Position numbers and translations under genes: made by a program
IMG/VR virus record: IMGVR_UViG_3300021410_000001
Coordinates: 1 to 43,112 of that record
DNA from: a virus
Length of the DNA stretch: 43,112 nt
Reading direction: 5' to 3' (one strand)
In this document: positions 24,946 through 32,041 of the stretch, piece by piece
How the letters are laid out: each line of letters opens with the position of its first letter
How positions within the stretch are numbered: position 1 is the stretch's first letter
The notes under the pieces: generated by a model
Seen by the model: only the letters and a program-made list of their open reading frames with translations
Database searches by the model: none
What the model was told of the DNA's origin: nothing

Positions 24946-24992
24946 AAGTCTATTAGCTGATCACTGCATAAGCAAGCCCCTAGCAATTAGGG
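24907..24992 (+). promoter_or_regulatory. rep mRNA leader: target hairpin and RBS-sequestering hairpin
   Basis: GTGATCAGC (24907-24915) pairs with GCTGATCAC (24956-24964); inside it AGGCTTCT (923-930) pairs with AGAAGTCT (944-951), leaving a 13-nt loop CGACCGGGCAGGT. Near the start codon CCCTA (24978-24982) pairs with TAGGG (24988-24992) and covers the repA ribosome-binding site. Loop GGGC (24936-24939) is complementary to GCCC (24976-24979), which would break the blocking hairpin. That is the IncI-type pseudoknot design. A GTG-start leader frame (24907-24945, 12 codons) is preceded by GGGGG. Confidence 0.6.
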
Positions 24993-25001
24993 AAAGCAGC
25001 A

Positions 25002-26006
25002 ATGATCGATTCGGCCGCGCCTGCGGACCGGCCTCCCATGATGTGGGGGCGTTCCTCGTACAAGCATTCCGGGCAGTACCTGCGCACGGGCAACCGGTGC
25101 GGGCATGACCCGAAGAAACCCGATCTGGAAAGGCTGGCGCTACCGCAGCCGAAAAACGGGTTCATGCTCAAGATGCAGCAGACGCTGATCGAACGCGCCC
25201 AGCAGTATTACCACGCACCCAAAACCCTGCCCCTTCTGTCCAATCTGAGCCGCAAGCGCAATCGCGACGGCACGCCGCGCCAGAACCGCAGCGAAGGCCG
25301 CGAGGCGCAATGCCTGGTCCTCAGTGCGATCCTGGCCATGACGGACTATTGCTCGCTGCGCGTGGGCATACCGCAGCCCAATGGCTCGTTCAAGCAGCGC
25401 TCGATGGACGAAATTGCCCGCGCCTGCGGCCTGGTCAAGCCTGTCAAACCTACGGCTGAAAACCCTGCGCCTGATGACGTGCCGTCTAAGCGGTTCTGGC
25501 GCGCCATTGCACAGCTCAAGCGTGCGGCCGCGATTGAGATTTTCGAGCAGTACGAGGAAACACCCGATGGCAAGCGGGGCCGTCCGGCCATCAAGACCGT
25601 TTCGGAAAACTTTCTGATCGCCCTGGGGCGCCTGTCCTTTGCCGCCTTCAAGGCGTTTCGCGACGAGTGCAGCAAGAAGCTGCGCAAATGGCGTAACCAG
25701 TGGCGCACCGCAGCCCCCGGCGAGTTCGATGCGGCCAAAGCGGCTGAGAAGGTGCGCAAGGATCAAATGCGCCTCGGCGGCAGCACCCGCAAGCCGCGCA
25801 AGAATCAGACGCCAAAGACCCTGCCTGACGCCAACCCGCATGCCCAGTTGCTGGCTGACCATTCGGCGCATATGGCGGACGTGGCGGCGAAGATCGCCGA
25901 CCACATCGCCTCGAACGGACCTATCGGGCTGCGTGAGCGCCTGGCGCTTGAAAAGAAGTTCGGCCTGATGAGTTGGGACCAGTGGCAGCGACGACAAGTC
26001 GAATAG
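25002..26006 (+). CDS. repA: Plasmid-type replication initiator RepA-like
   Basis: 334 aa starting at ATG 25002, just behind the sequestering hairpin. The central region (SRKRNRDGTPRQNRSEGREAQCLVLSAIL, then GSFKQRSMDEIARACGLVKP and RFWRAIAQLKRAAAIEIFEQYEETPDGKRGRPAIKTVSENF) has the pattern of IncFII-type RepA initiators, with a winged-helix domain and a basic C-terminus (KKLRKWRNQWR). It would bind a nearby origin and recruit host replication proteins. Together with the leader and antisense RNA it forms a complete plasmid replicon in a phage. The family call rests on pattern and context. Confidence 0.75.
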   Translation: MIDSAAPADRPPMMWGRSSYKHSGQYLRTGNRCGHDPKKPDLERLALPQPKNGFMLKMQQTLIERAQQYYHAPKTLPLLSNLSRKRNRDGTPRQNRSEGREAQCLVLSAILAMTDYCSLRVGIPQPNGSFKQRSMDEIARACGLVKPVKPTAENPAPDDVPSKRFWRAIAQLKRAAAIEIFEQYEETPDGKRGRPAIKTVSENFLIALGRLSFAAFKAFRDECSKKLRKWRNQWRTAAPGEFDAAKAAEKVRKDQMRLGGSTRKPRKNQTPKTLPDANPHAQLLADHSAHMADVAAKIADHIASNGPIGLRERLALEKKFGLMSWDQWQRRQVE

Positions 26007-26475
26007 CCCGCCCGAGCACACTCCCCCCTCCCTTCCCGATCCCCTCGGCGGCCTCCTATGGCCGCTGTCAGTCACCTCACGTCTAAAACCCCGCCTTACC
26101 CTGCGTTCAACCTCTTTGCGCGCCCTGATGGGGCCGCCAAAGCCCCTCGATCCCTGCCTTTTCATCCGCGAGCGCCGCCCAGGTCGACGGCGCTGTAGAT
26201 AAGTAGGAATTTAAGTGTCCCAAGATGAAAATTAAGTCCGACTGGATTTTTTTAAGTGGGGACTGTTCTTTCCTGCTCTTTTCTTTAAGGCTTCTAGAAG
26301 CGGGCTCTGCCATGACTGGCAGGCCCTTTTTAAAATGCCTCGACAAGTCGAGAGCCTTTATGACGCAACCGTTCCGGTTGCAACGATGCCGCCCGCAAGT
26401 CGTGCCTACGGCACGGCGGGACGGGGGGAGGCGGCAGCGGTGCCGCCGTTCCGTCAATAAGGCGCCTTCCAGTCG
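26007..26475. other. Non-coding tract after repA, candidate origin region
   Basis: No convincing gene. In IncFII-type replicons the origin lies just downstream of repA, so this is the expected place. An AT-richer patch near 26200-26290 carries TTAAGT three times (about 26211, 26234, 26254) and GTCCC/GGGAC inverted blocks. A terminator lies at 26302-26331. The stretch 26360-26460 has several hairpins, such as GCAACCG with CGGTTGC and GTGCC with GGCAC. No DnaA box matching the consensus was found. Confidence 0.35.
26302..26331 (+). terminator. Terminator downstream of repA
   Basis: GGGC, bulged T, CTGCC, loop ATGACT, GGCAG, GCCC, then T5. It would end the rep transcript. Confidence 0.7.
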
Positions 26476-26742
26476 TTGCACGCCGCCTGCCCCTTCCTGT
26501 CGACCACAGACCGCGCAGCGGCGTTTCACTCCTTCACGCGCCGGGCTGACGCCCTGTGCGACGCTTCGCGTCGGGTGGACAGGACAGGGGGTCGGTCTGC
26601 CTCTTTCGCGCCTGGATCGCTTTCCTCGGCGGCCGTCTCGGCCCTTTTCGCCATTTACCGCGACACCGCGTGCGGCCGTTCGGGCCCGTGGTGCTGGCCA
26701 ATGCTGCGCGGCATTCTTTTAAATAACGGATTGACGGATTAA
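26476..26742 (+). CDS. Doubtful ORF in origin-distal tract
   Basis: An 88-codon ORF from TTG, without a ribosome-binding site. The product (RADALCDASRRVDRTGGRSASFAPGS) is Arg/Ser-rich and Cys-containing, which can result from reading GC-rich non-coding DNA. Its stop is formed by the octamer array (AATAACGGATTGACGGATTAA). I keep it because the frame is open and its end matches the array, as in neighbouring genes, but it may be spurious. Confidence 0.25.
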   Translation: MHAACPFLSTTDRAAAFHSFTRRADALCDASRRVDRTGGRSASFAPGSLSSAAVSALFAIYRDTACGRSGPWCWPMLRGILLNNGLTD

Positions 26743-26745
26743 CGG
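26722..26745 (+). repeat. Octamer array A (3 units)
   Basis: Three contiguous 8-bp units AATAACGG, ATTGACGG, ATTAACGG upstream of the 26809 gene. The same octamers recur in arrays B-G. Confidence 0.85.
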
Positions 26746-26808
26746 AATGTGATAGATTCATCGGCAAGGTCGGGCGATTTGCCAAGACCGCTTCCCGGAG
26801 AAATACCG

Positions 26809-27114
26809 ATGACTAAGCAGTCCCCTCACGTTATGGCATTGAAAGCCGATTTCCTTAATGACTACGGTTTCAAACTGAATGCCCGGATGGCCGGTGGTTC
26901 GCTGCGCGAATGCCTGATCCTGTCGATTCCCGAATTTCGCAAGGCCGAGCGCAGCGACCGTGCCAAGCTGGTCGAGATCGGCGGGTGGCTGGAAACTCGC
27001 GGCTTCTACCTGTGTCAGGATTATGGTCGGGCTGGTTTACTGTCTTCCCCGTCAGGGTGGACCTGTTGGAATGGTGGGGTTTCCGTTTTGGTGCGATACT
27101 TTGCCAAGGAATAA
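26809..27114 (+). CDS. Unknown 101-aa protein
   Basis: Starts at ATG 26809 with GGAG 9 bases upstream; GTG 26749 is a poorer start. The product (MALKADFLNDYGFKLNARMAGGSLRECLILSIPEFRKAERSDRAKLVEIGGWLETRGF) is mostly helical and moderately basic. No family recognised; a DNA-binding or accessory role is possible. Array A lies upstream and array B at its end (27110-27133), and its stop lies within array B. Confidence 0.65.
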   Translation: MTKQSPHVMALKADFLNDYGFKLNARMAGGSLRECLILSIPEFRKAERSDRAKLVEIGGWLETRGFYLCQDYGRAGLLSSPSGWTCWNGGVSVLVRYFAKE

Positions 27115-27133
27115 CGGAATATAGATTTAACGG
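27110..27133 (+). repeat. Octamer array B (3 units)
   Basis: AATAACGG, AATATAGA, TTTAACGG in 8-bp register. The first unit overlaps the stop codon of the preceding gene. Confidence 0.8.
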
Positions 27134-27140
27134 ATCATCA

Positions 27141-27163
27141 AACCGCCACTCTGTGGCGGTTTT
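27141..27163 (+). terminator. Terminator between two octamer-linked genes
   Basis: AACCGCCAC, loop TCT, GTGGCGGTT, then T. It follows array B directly. Confidence 0.75.
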
Positions 27164-27179
27164 CTATTGGAGTGAGTGG

Positions 27180-27590
27180 ATGTTTGGGCTGTTGTTGCGT
27201 GACGGGTCACAAATGGAAATTGAAGCGCCGGATTTGCTGGCGGCGATGCGTCATGCACTGCGAATGAGCGCGGATCTTCGAATCGAGGGTTGCCAGTCGA
27301 GGGTCATGCGACAGGACGAGATTCGCCAATCGCTTGAGTTGGATCGCCCAGGACTGTTCGAGCCTTATAACGCCGAGTGGCAACCGCCGTCGACCGCCGA
27401 ATTTCGGGCCTTGCTCGGCGTCGCCGAGCTGACCGGCAGTCAGGCCGCGAAACTGGTCGGCGTGGCACCCGGCAAGATCCGCAAATGGGCGGGTGGGGAC
27501 GGCGCGCCGCCTTATGCCGTCTGGCGCCTGCTGACGCTTTATGCCGGGCTTGCCCCACTGGTAACGTGGAATAACGGAAAAACGAAATAA
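27180..27590 (+). CDS. HTH (Xre-like) DNA-binding protein
   Basis: 136 aa from ATG 27180, with GGAGTG 5-6 bases upstream. Upstream in-frame codons (to 26910) belong to another gene. The C-terminal region TGSQAAKLVGVAPGKIRKWAGGDGAPPYAVWRLLTLYAGL is a helix-turn-helix of the Xre/antitoxin type. The N-terminal half has no recognised domain (MFGLLLRDGSQMEIEAPDLLAAMRHALRMSADLR). A candidate local regulator. Its stop codon is formed within array C. Confidence 0.7.
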   Translation: MFGLLLRDGSQMEIEAPDLLAAMRHALRMSADLRIEGCQSRVMRQDEIRQSLELDRPGLFEPYNAEWQPPSTAEFRALLGVAELTGSQAAKLVGVAPGKIRKWAGGDGAPPYAVWRLLTLYAGLAPLVTWNNGKTK

Positions 27591-27609
27591 CGGAATAAAG
27601 GATTGACGG
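27570..27609 (+). repeat. Octamer array C (5 units)
   Basis: AATAACGG, AAAAACGA, AATAACGG, AATAAAGG, ATTGACGG without gaps. AATAAAGG contains a Shine-Dalgarno-like AAAGG. Confidence 0.9.
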
Positions 27610-27620
27610 AAGCTGCGGGC

Positions 27621-29102
27621 ATGCCTAAGATTCCTTCAAGGTCGGACGACAGTCAGGACCGCAGAACGGAGCATTACCGCATGGCCCGCAAAGCCCCTCA
27701 AAAGTTTATTCCCATCGAAGAGCGCCCGGAGTTTCTGGCGCAGGTAGCGCGCCTTGCAGGCGTGGACTTCGCCGAATTCCCCGAGCGCGCCCGGGCTGTC
27801 GTGGCCCTGCATCATGATGCCGTGATCACCGGCGACCTGGCGCAGATGGACGCCACGCATTGCGCCTTCGAGGCGCTGGTCTACGTGCTTAACGGCAATA
27901 CCTTGTTCGGCAGTCGGGGCGATTCGCAACGGGCAGTGTCAGTGCTGGCCCGTGCGGTGGCGGCGGAGCCGGGCCGGGTGCCGTGCTGGGGGCAGTCCGG
28001 CGAGTTCCTGCTGGAAATCGACGGCATGCGCATTCGGGTCGAAGTGGAGGACGGGTTAAAGCCTCATCACGGCGTGGCGCTGCATGCCATCGACCTTGAC
28101 CGACCCTTTGTGAGCGATACGGGCTACCGGCATCACGGGGTGGATGAAGGTGCTAGCCTTGGCTTGACGGTCGATCAGGCCGTGCGGCGGGCGGTCGGTC
28201 AATTGATCAATGAAGTGAAGCCTAAACGCATCAAAGATGATGCCTATCTGCGCACAAAGCCCCCGGTAAGGCCGAAATGGCTGGCCGACGCTCTCGCGGG
28301 TGTGCAGCCGGATGGGCAATTGGCGATGTTCGGCGATGCGCCCATTTCGACAAAGCGCCCAGCCAAGAGCAACGCCCAGCGGCAGCGTGAACACCGGCAA
28401 AAACGTCGCCAGTTGAAAGAGCAGCAAGGCTTGCAACCGGTGCTGCTGAGCGAGCGCGAGCGCAAGATGATCGAGCTGATTCGCAGCAGCGGCACCCAAC
28501 AGCCAGGCCTTACAGATTTTCCGTTGGCCAGTGAGGTGGATTCGGTCGAAGCTGAGTTCAAGCACAAATTGGCGAATCGAGTCATCACCGGGCGCTCGAT
28601 CCAGTTTGATGACGTGGTGATCGACCTGCTGCCCCTGCGCGACCAAACCTTGTTACGGTGGGCGCAGCGCAATGAAGAGCTGGTGGCCGCCACCCCTGCC
28701 GATCAGGCTTATCCCGATGACCCAAAGGCGCGGAATGTGCTGGGCAAAGCGCTTAACGACCTGCACGAACTGCGCTCACGGTATCAGATGCTATTGGAGG
28801 TGACGCGCGAACTGTATGAAATGCTCGATGTTTCCCAGGCCTCGCCGCGTCTGAGTTCTCCTGCCGGTTTTGTGCAGGAGTACAAGCGCTATTCAGAAAG
28901 CTGGGCGGTCACTCGCGATTCGGAAAGTGACGGCGTTACGCGTAACAGGTTGTCCGACATTGGCAAGGGATTCATTAGGCCCAAAGTCGACAGCCTGCCG
29001 GAAACGGCGCTAAGACTGGTGAACGAGGTCGGTCTGCTCAAGGCATTGGCGGTACTGGCTGAGTGTGCCGACGCTGCGTCAATTAACGAATTAACGAATT
29101 AA
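27621..29102 (+). CDS. Unknown 493-aa protein with basic segment
   Basis: ATG 27621 (GGAA nine bases upstream) is proposed. TTG 27603, directly behind array C, and ATG 27681 (GGAG 10 bases upstream) are alternatives. Residues about 250-275 (AKSNAQRQREHRQKRRQLKEQQG) are strongly basic and helical, a likely DNA-binding region. The N-terminal part is acidic and rich in Ala/Glu; the C-terminal half is helical. I do not recognise the family. The last codons (INELTN) and the stop lie in array D. It contains a perfect dispersed palindrome at 28934-28947. Confidence 0.7.
   Translation: MPKIPSRSDDSQDRRTEHYRMARKAPQKFIPIEERPEFLAQVARLAGVDFAEFPERARAVVALHHDAVITGDLAQMDATHCAFEALVYVLNGNTLFGSRGDSQRAVSVLARAVAAEPGRVPCWGQSGEFLLEIDGMRIRVEVEDGLKPHHGVALHAIDLDRPFVSDTGYRHHGVDEGASLGLTVDQAVRRAVGQLINEVKPKRIKDDAYLRTKPPVRPKWLADALAGVQPDGQLAMFGDAPISTKRPAKSNAQRQREHRQKRRQLKEQQGLQPVLLSERERKMIELIRSSGTQQPGLTDFPLASEVDSVEAEFKHKLANRVITGRSIQFDDVVIDLLPLRDQTLLRWAQRNEELVAATPADQAYPDDPKARNVLGKALNDLHELRSRYQMLLEVTRELYEMLDVSQASPRLSSPAGFVQEYKRYSESWAVTRDSESDGVTRNRLSDIGKGFIRPKVDSLPETALRLVNEVGLLKALAVLAECADAASINELTN
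28935..28946. repeat. Dispersed palindrome GTTACGCGTAAC (perfect core)
   Basis: A 12-bp perfect palindrome in the 3' part of the 493-aa gene; the outer pair is CG/CA, so the 14-bp form has one mismatch. Confidence 0.8.
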
Positions 29103-29136
29103 CGAATTAACGAATTAACGAAATAACGGTTTAACG
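29081..29136 (+). repeat. Octamer array D (7 units)
   Basis: Five perfect tandem AATTAACG units, then AAATAACG and GTTTAACG. It lies at the stop of the 493-aa gene and just before the next start. It is the longest array and a good candidate for a principal centromere-like block. Confidence 0.95.
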
Positions 29137-29144
29137 GTGTTGTT

Positions 29145-29879
29145 ATGAGCGGCAAGAAACCAGACACACACCGCGAAGCCTCGTTGTCTCGGCCTGCACC
29201 GGCCGAGCCGTCAGCGCGGCCGGTCGGCAACTGGCGGTACTTCGAATCGCGCTTGCCGATCCTGCAAGGTCTGCCCCCTGCAAGGATTCGGGAAATTGCC
29301 GCGCAGGCTCGCCCTGGTGAGACGTGGAAACAGGCCATTACCCGGCTTGAGGGTGAGCAGCGTGCCCATTTTCTGGATGGCCTCAAGCCTTGCCGCCTGT
29401 GTCGGCAGGTGGAGCACTACCAGACCGAGGCCTGTAAGAAGATGGGCATTTGCGATGCATGCAATGTGGCGCTAGAGGCCGAGCTGTTCAAGGAGCTGGA
29501 CGAGGTAGAGGGGCATCCGGCCACTGCGGCGCCGAGCAGCCTTGTAGTGGCGTTGGGCGCTGATTGGGTCGCGTGTGAGGACGCATTGCCCTGGAACGAT
29601 TGGCGTTCGGACCTACATTACGTCGTATACAGCCCCGGCTATGGCGGGGAGCTGTACGTGTGCCGGTTCAGCCTAGGGGCTCCGCGCTGGTGGTGCGGGC
29701 CAGTCGAGCGGGGCATATCGGGTGTCACCCACTGGCGCCTAGCCTCGGCCGAAGAGCGCGGGCAGGTTTCCGTTCAGGCGCCGATGCCCGGCGCGGTTTC
29801 GTCTGTCCCACCTGGGGCGCTGGCCAGGCTGCGACATTGGTGGAATTGGTTTCGTGTCGAGCATGACATTGAAGACTAG
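29145..29879 (+). CDS. Unknown protein with zinc-finger-like Cys motif
   Basis: 244 aa from ATG 29145, no strong ribosome-binding site. Residues about 85-105 carry CRLC...CKKMGICDAC, an apparent Zn(II) site. The first part (RYFESRLPILQGLPPARIREIAAQARPGETWKQAITRLEGEQRAHFLDGL) is helical. Residues about 140-200 (GADWVACEDALPWNDWRSDLHYVVYSPGYGGELYVCRFSLG) have strands and Trp. It may be a nucleic-acid-binding regulator, but no family is recognised. Array D ends nine bases before its start. Confidence 0.65.
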   Translation: MSGKKPDTHREASLSRPAPAEPSARPVGNWRYFESRLPILQGLPPARIREIAAQARPGETWKQAITRLEGEQRAHFLDGLKPCRLCRQVEHYQTEACKKMGICDACNVALEAELFKELDEVEGHPATAAPSSLVVALGADWVACEDALPWNDWRSDLHYVVYSPGYGGELYVCRFSLGAPRWWCGPVERGISGVTHWRLASAEERGQVSVQAPMPGAVSSVPPGALARLRHWWNWFRVEHDIED

Positions 29880-29911
29880 GCCTCTCTGTCCGTCAGGCCT
29901 GCCCCCTGCGG

Positions 29912-30175
29912 TCATGAGGGCGTGCGTATGCGTTCTTTGCTCAACAGGCCTTGCAGCAGGTGCAGGGCGACCAGATTTCCGCCGACATTGTCGCGCCAAG
30001 CGTTCTGGATCGACCCATAATAACCATGGATATCGACCATCATTCGGCGATAACGAACGATTTCCAGCACCAGGCGTTTCACGTCAGGATCGGTCGTGCG
30101 ACCGTACAGCCTGCGCAGTTCAGCCATGGTGACCGGTTCGAAAGGTGGCAAATCGCGCAGCATGGCATCGCTCAA
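29912..30175 (-). CDS. Unknown 87-aa protein, minus strand
   Basis: A minus-strand ORF among plus-strand genes. The sequence (PPFEPVTMAELRRLYGRTTDPDVKRLVLEIVRYRRMMVDIHGYY) has typical coding character and a helical pattern with several aromatic residues. Its start faces the 30250 gene across a LexA box (30178-30193), so the two may be divergently controlled by LexA. There is no recognised family and a weak ribosome-binding site. Its function is unknown. Confidence 0.5.
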   Translation of the reverse strand: MSDAMLRDLPPFEPVTMAELRRLYGRTTDPDVKRLVLEIVRYRRMMVDIHGYYGSIQNAWRDNVGGNLVALHLLQGLLSKERIRTPS

Positions 30176-30177
30176 GG

Positions 30178-30193
30178 CTGTATATTTGAACAG
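30178..30193. promoter_or_regulatory. LexA (SOS) box
   Basis: CTGTATATTTGAACAG matches the LexA consensus CTGT-N8-ACAG exactly. It lies 57 bp before the 30250 start codon, with a weak -10 TATTCT beside it, and directly at the start of the divergent minus-strand gene. Confidence 0.8.
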
Positions 30194-30249
30194 TATTCTG
30201 TCAGGTGTTGGAGACGATCACCACGGCAAACCTACAAACGGAAGGCCAC

Positions 30250-30492
30250 ATGAGTGAAACGCAAGAGCAACGGCGGGCAAGGGTGCTGGCTGATTTTCAG
30301 GAAGCGTTGCACGATCAAGACGCGCTATTGCGCGACCCTGACGAATACACCGCGCCGCTGATCGAGCAGGTGACGGCCGCCGCAGGTCGTGGCGACATCA
30401 GCGCCGAGGACTTACGTGAGGCGCTGGAGTGGGCCGAGGCGGCGCAGGCCTGGGCGCTGGAAGAATTATTTACCCGCGAACTGAATCAGTAA
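30250..30492 (+). CDS. SOS-controlled small acidic protein, candidate antirepressor
   Basis: 80 aa from ATG 30250, with GGAAGG upstream. It is strongly acidic and helical (ADFQEALHDQDALLRDPDEYTAPLIEQV, then DISAEDLREALEWAEAAQAWALEELF). It is first in an operon with the UmuD'-like gene six bases downstream and is behind a LexA box. Small acidic LexA-controlled proteins that inactivate a phage repressor are known (Tum of 186, Gifsy antirepressors). No family match is claimed; the antirepressor idea is from context. Confidence 0.6.
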   Translation: MSETQEQRRARVLADFQEALHDQDALLRDPDEYTAPLIEQVTAAAGRGDISAEDLREALEWAEAAQAWALEELFTRELNQ

Positions 30493-30498
30493 GGTTTG

Positions 30499-30846
30499 AT
30501 GGCCATGCTTGAAGACATGCCCGCATCGCTGTCGATTGACCAGGTGGTGAACCTGCGGGCGCCGGAAACCTATCTGGTGCGGGTGCAAGGGGACAGCATG
30601 CAGGGCGCCGGGATATTCAGCGGCGACATTCTCGTTGTCGACAAAGGGCGAGAGCCTATGCGCGGCAATGTCATCATCGCCGTGATCAATGATGAGCCCA
30701 TCTGTAAACGTCTGGACTACTGCGAGGGCGCGCCGGTGTTGCGTTCGGACAATCCGAAATACCCGCCGCGATTCATCCTCGAAAGTGATCGTTTCGAGGT
30801 GTGGGGAGTCGTCCGCTACAGCCTGCGCGACCACGACCGCAACTGA
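30499..30846 (+). CDS. UmuD'-like S24 family protein
   Basis: 115 aa from ATG 30499 (AAGG upstream; TTG 30496 also in frame). GDSM carries Ser33, and ICKRL carries Lys70, 37 residues later, as in UmuD Ser60/Lys97. The N-terminal arm with the Cys24-Gly25 cleavage site is absent, and the size equals processed UmuD'. Phage P1 encodes a comparable protein, HumD. No umuC follows. Roles could be polymerase V accessory, interference with host UmuD or LexA, or interaction with the CI-like repressor. Confidence 0.85.
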   Translation: MAMLEDMPASLSIDQVVNLRAPETYLVRVQGDSMQGAGIFSGDILVVDKGREPMRGNVIIAVINDEPICKRLDYCEGAPVLRSDNPKYPPRFILESDRFEVWGVVRYSLRDHDRN

Positions 30847-30858
30847 TCGCGGCGTTGA

Positions 30859-31176
30859 TCAGGCAAGAATCTCGATGCCGTGCTTTTCGACGATGGTCAG
30901 CAGTTTGAGCGCCATGCCGCTTGGGCGCTTGTCGCCGGTTTCCCACTGTTTCACTGTCGACGCACTGGTGTTCAGGTATCGGGCGAAAACCGGTTGGCTG
31001 ACGTGGCTGAGCTGGCGAATTTTTTTGATTTTCGCCGCGTCGAATTCTGGCACTTCGGCAATGCACGACTCGTCAAATTTGCGCATGGTTGCCTTGTTGA
31101 TGGCGCCGATAGCCAGCAGCGCGCTGGCTGAATCGTGAATCGACTCGAACGCATCACTTTTGAATTTCTTAGACAT
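30859..31176 (-). CDS. HigA/Xre-type antitoxin
   Basis: 105 aa from a minus-strand ATG at 31176, with GGAGAT upstream. The C-terminal half is an Xre-type HTH (AKIKKIRQLSHVSQPVFARYLNTSASTVKQWETGDKRPSGMALKLL). It overlaps the toxin gene by 8 bases. Toxin-first order (toxin, then antitoxin) fits HigBA-like and RelE-type modules with Xre antitoxin. It would neutralise the toxin and repress the operon through the palindrome at 31548-31566. Both genes are AT-richer than their neighbours. Confidence 0.88.
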   Translation of the reverse strand: MSKKFKSDAFESIHDSASALLAIGAINKATMRKFDESCIAEVPEFDAAKIKKIRQLSHVSQPVFARYLNTSASTVKQWETGDKRPSGMALKLLTIVEKHGIEILA

Positions 31177-31519
31177 TGCACATCTCCACGAACTGTTTCT
31201 GTTTAAGCAGAAGCTTGATTTGCTCGTCATTGAGTTTTTCGTAAACCTTGGCCAGATCCTTAAAGGCTGCTAGCTCCTTTTTGGTGATGTTCTCCTGATC
31301 CTTTTTGGCGAACAGGAACTGATACACCCAGTAGTCACGACCTTTGGCCAAGATGATGGAGCGGTAGCGGTTTTCATTCAGGCGTTTCTTCCATACGCCG
31401 CCGCCCAGGTCGTCCGCCTGGCCCTTTACGACTTCCTCAATGGCTTCGCACAGTTCGGCATCGGTAATGTCGGCTTTCTTAGCAGCGGTGGCAAAGCCTT
31501 TTGTCTTGAATACTCGCAT
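31169..31519 (-). CDS. RelE/HigB-type toxin
   Basis: 116 aa from minus-strand ATG 31519, with GGGAGAC upstream. The sequence (RVFKTKGFATAAKKADITDAELCEAIEEVVKGQADDLGGGVWKKRLNENRYRSIILAKGRDYWVYQFLFAKKDQENIT) matches the RelE-like toxin family with the usual Lys/Arg-rich RNase core. Members cut translating mRNA. With its antitoxin it would kill or arrest cells that lose the element, a plasmid maintenance function. It is likely autoregulated by the upstream palindrome. Confidence 0.88.
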   Translation of the reverse strand: MRVFKTKGFATAAKKADITDAELCEAIEEVVKGQADDLGGGVWKKRLNENRYRSIILAKGRDYWVYQFLFAKKDQENITKKELAAFKDLAKVYEKLNDEQIKLLLKQKQFVEMCNV

Positions 31520-31547
31520 CGGCGTTCCGTCTCCCTTGTGATTAAAA

Positions 31548-31566
31548 TATAACACTAGGTGTTATA
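31548..31566. promoter_or_regulatory. TA operon operator palindrome
   Basis: TATAACAC, spacer TAG, GTGTTATA: 8-bp perfect arms about 30 bases above the toxin start. It probably overlaps the TA promoter and binds the antitoxin. It resembles the TACAC-N3-GTGTG units at 24761 and 42847. Confidence 0.75.
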
Positions 31567-31633
31567 GATTGCTAACGTTTTGTGCTACCGTTGGCGACAC
31601 CAACACGGCGATAACGAACCGGGAACACGAATC

Positions 31634-31885
31634 ATGAGCACGCTGCGCGCGGCACAAAAAACCCAGATCCGCGTCAACGCGGCGCTGGATATGATCGATC
31701 AGGGGCAAGACGAGCTGAGCACGCGTTTTTGCGTGGCCTATGCCATCGGCTACATCGATGCCCTTTGCGATGAACGCCTGATCAGCGTCGACGGGGCCCA
31801 GTTGTACCGCGAAGACGCCTATGCGCGGCGCCGAGTCCGGCTAGCCGCGCTGGGCGTGGAATGGGTGGACGATTCGCCGCGCTAG
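31634..31885 (+). CDS. Unknown 83-aa protein
   Basis: ATG 31634 preceded by GGGAAC. The product (AAQKTQIRVNAALDMIDQGQDELSTRFCVAYAIGYIDALCDERLIS) is helical, with a basic C-terminus. It opens a run of small early genes, divergent from the TA operon. No family recognised. Confidence 0.6.
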   Translation: MSTLRAAQKTQIRVNAALDMIDQGQDELSTRFCVAYAIGYIDALCDERLISVDGAQLYREDAYARRRVRLAALGVEWVDDSPR

Positions 31886-31906
31886 AGATAGCGCGGCGAG
31901 CGGGCG

Positions 31907-32041
31907 CTAACGCGCGACGTGCACGATCACTATCGGCACCGAAACGCTAACGGCAGGCGGTGGGGCGGTGACGGCATTGACGATCACGTAAACGGCCAGA
32001 TCGAGCAGAAGAGTGACAAGGAAGGATTTTAGGTGGTGCAT
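31907..32041 (-). CDS. Possible small membrane protein, minus strand
   Basis: 44 aa from minus-strand ATG 32041 (CGGGA upstream). One hydrophobic segment (FLVTLLLDLAVYVIVNAV) and a Val-rich tail. The coding status is uncertain: it sits alone between plus-strand genes. Confidence 0.35.
   Translation of the reverse strand: MHHLKSFLVTLLLDLAVYVIVNAVTAPPPAVSVSVPIVIVHVAR

Noticed and set aside
26225-26722. 165-codon ORF after repA
   Set aside because: Composition is Arg/Pro/Ser-rich and the frame covers hairpins and a terminator; no ribosome-binding site, no domain. More likely non-coding origin-distal DNA.
29081-29136. CRISPR array
   Set aside because: Units are 8 bp, gap-free and without spacers; no Cas genes.
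29951-30253. Plus-strand ORF opposite the 87-aa minus-strand gene
   Set aside because: Its sequence is low in coding character and it would run through the LexA box and 30250 promoter.
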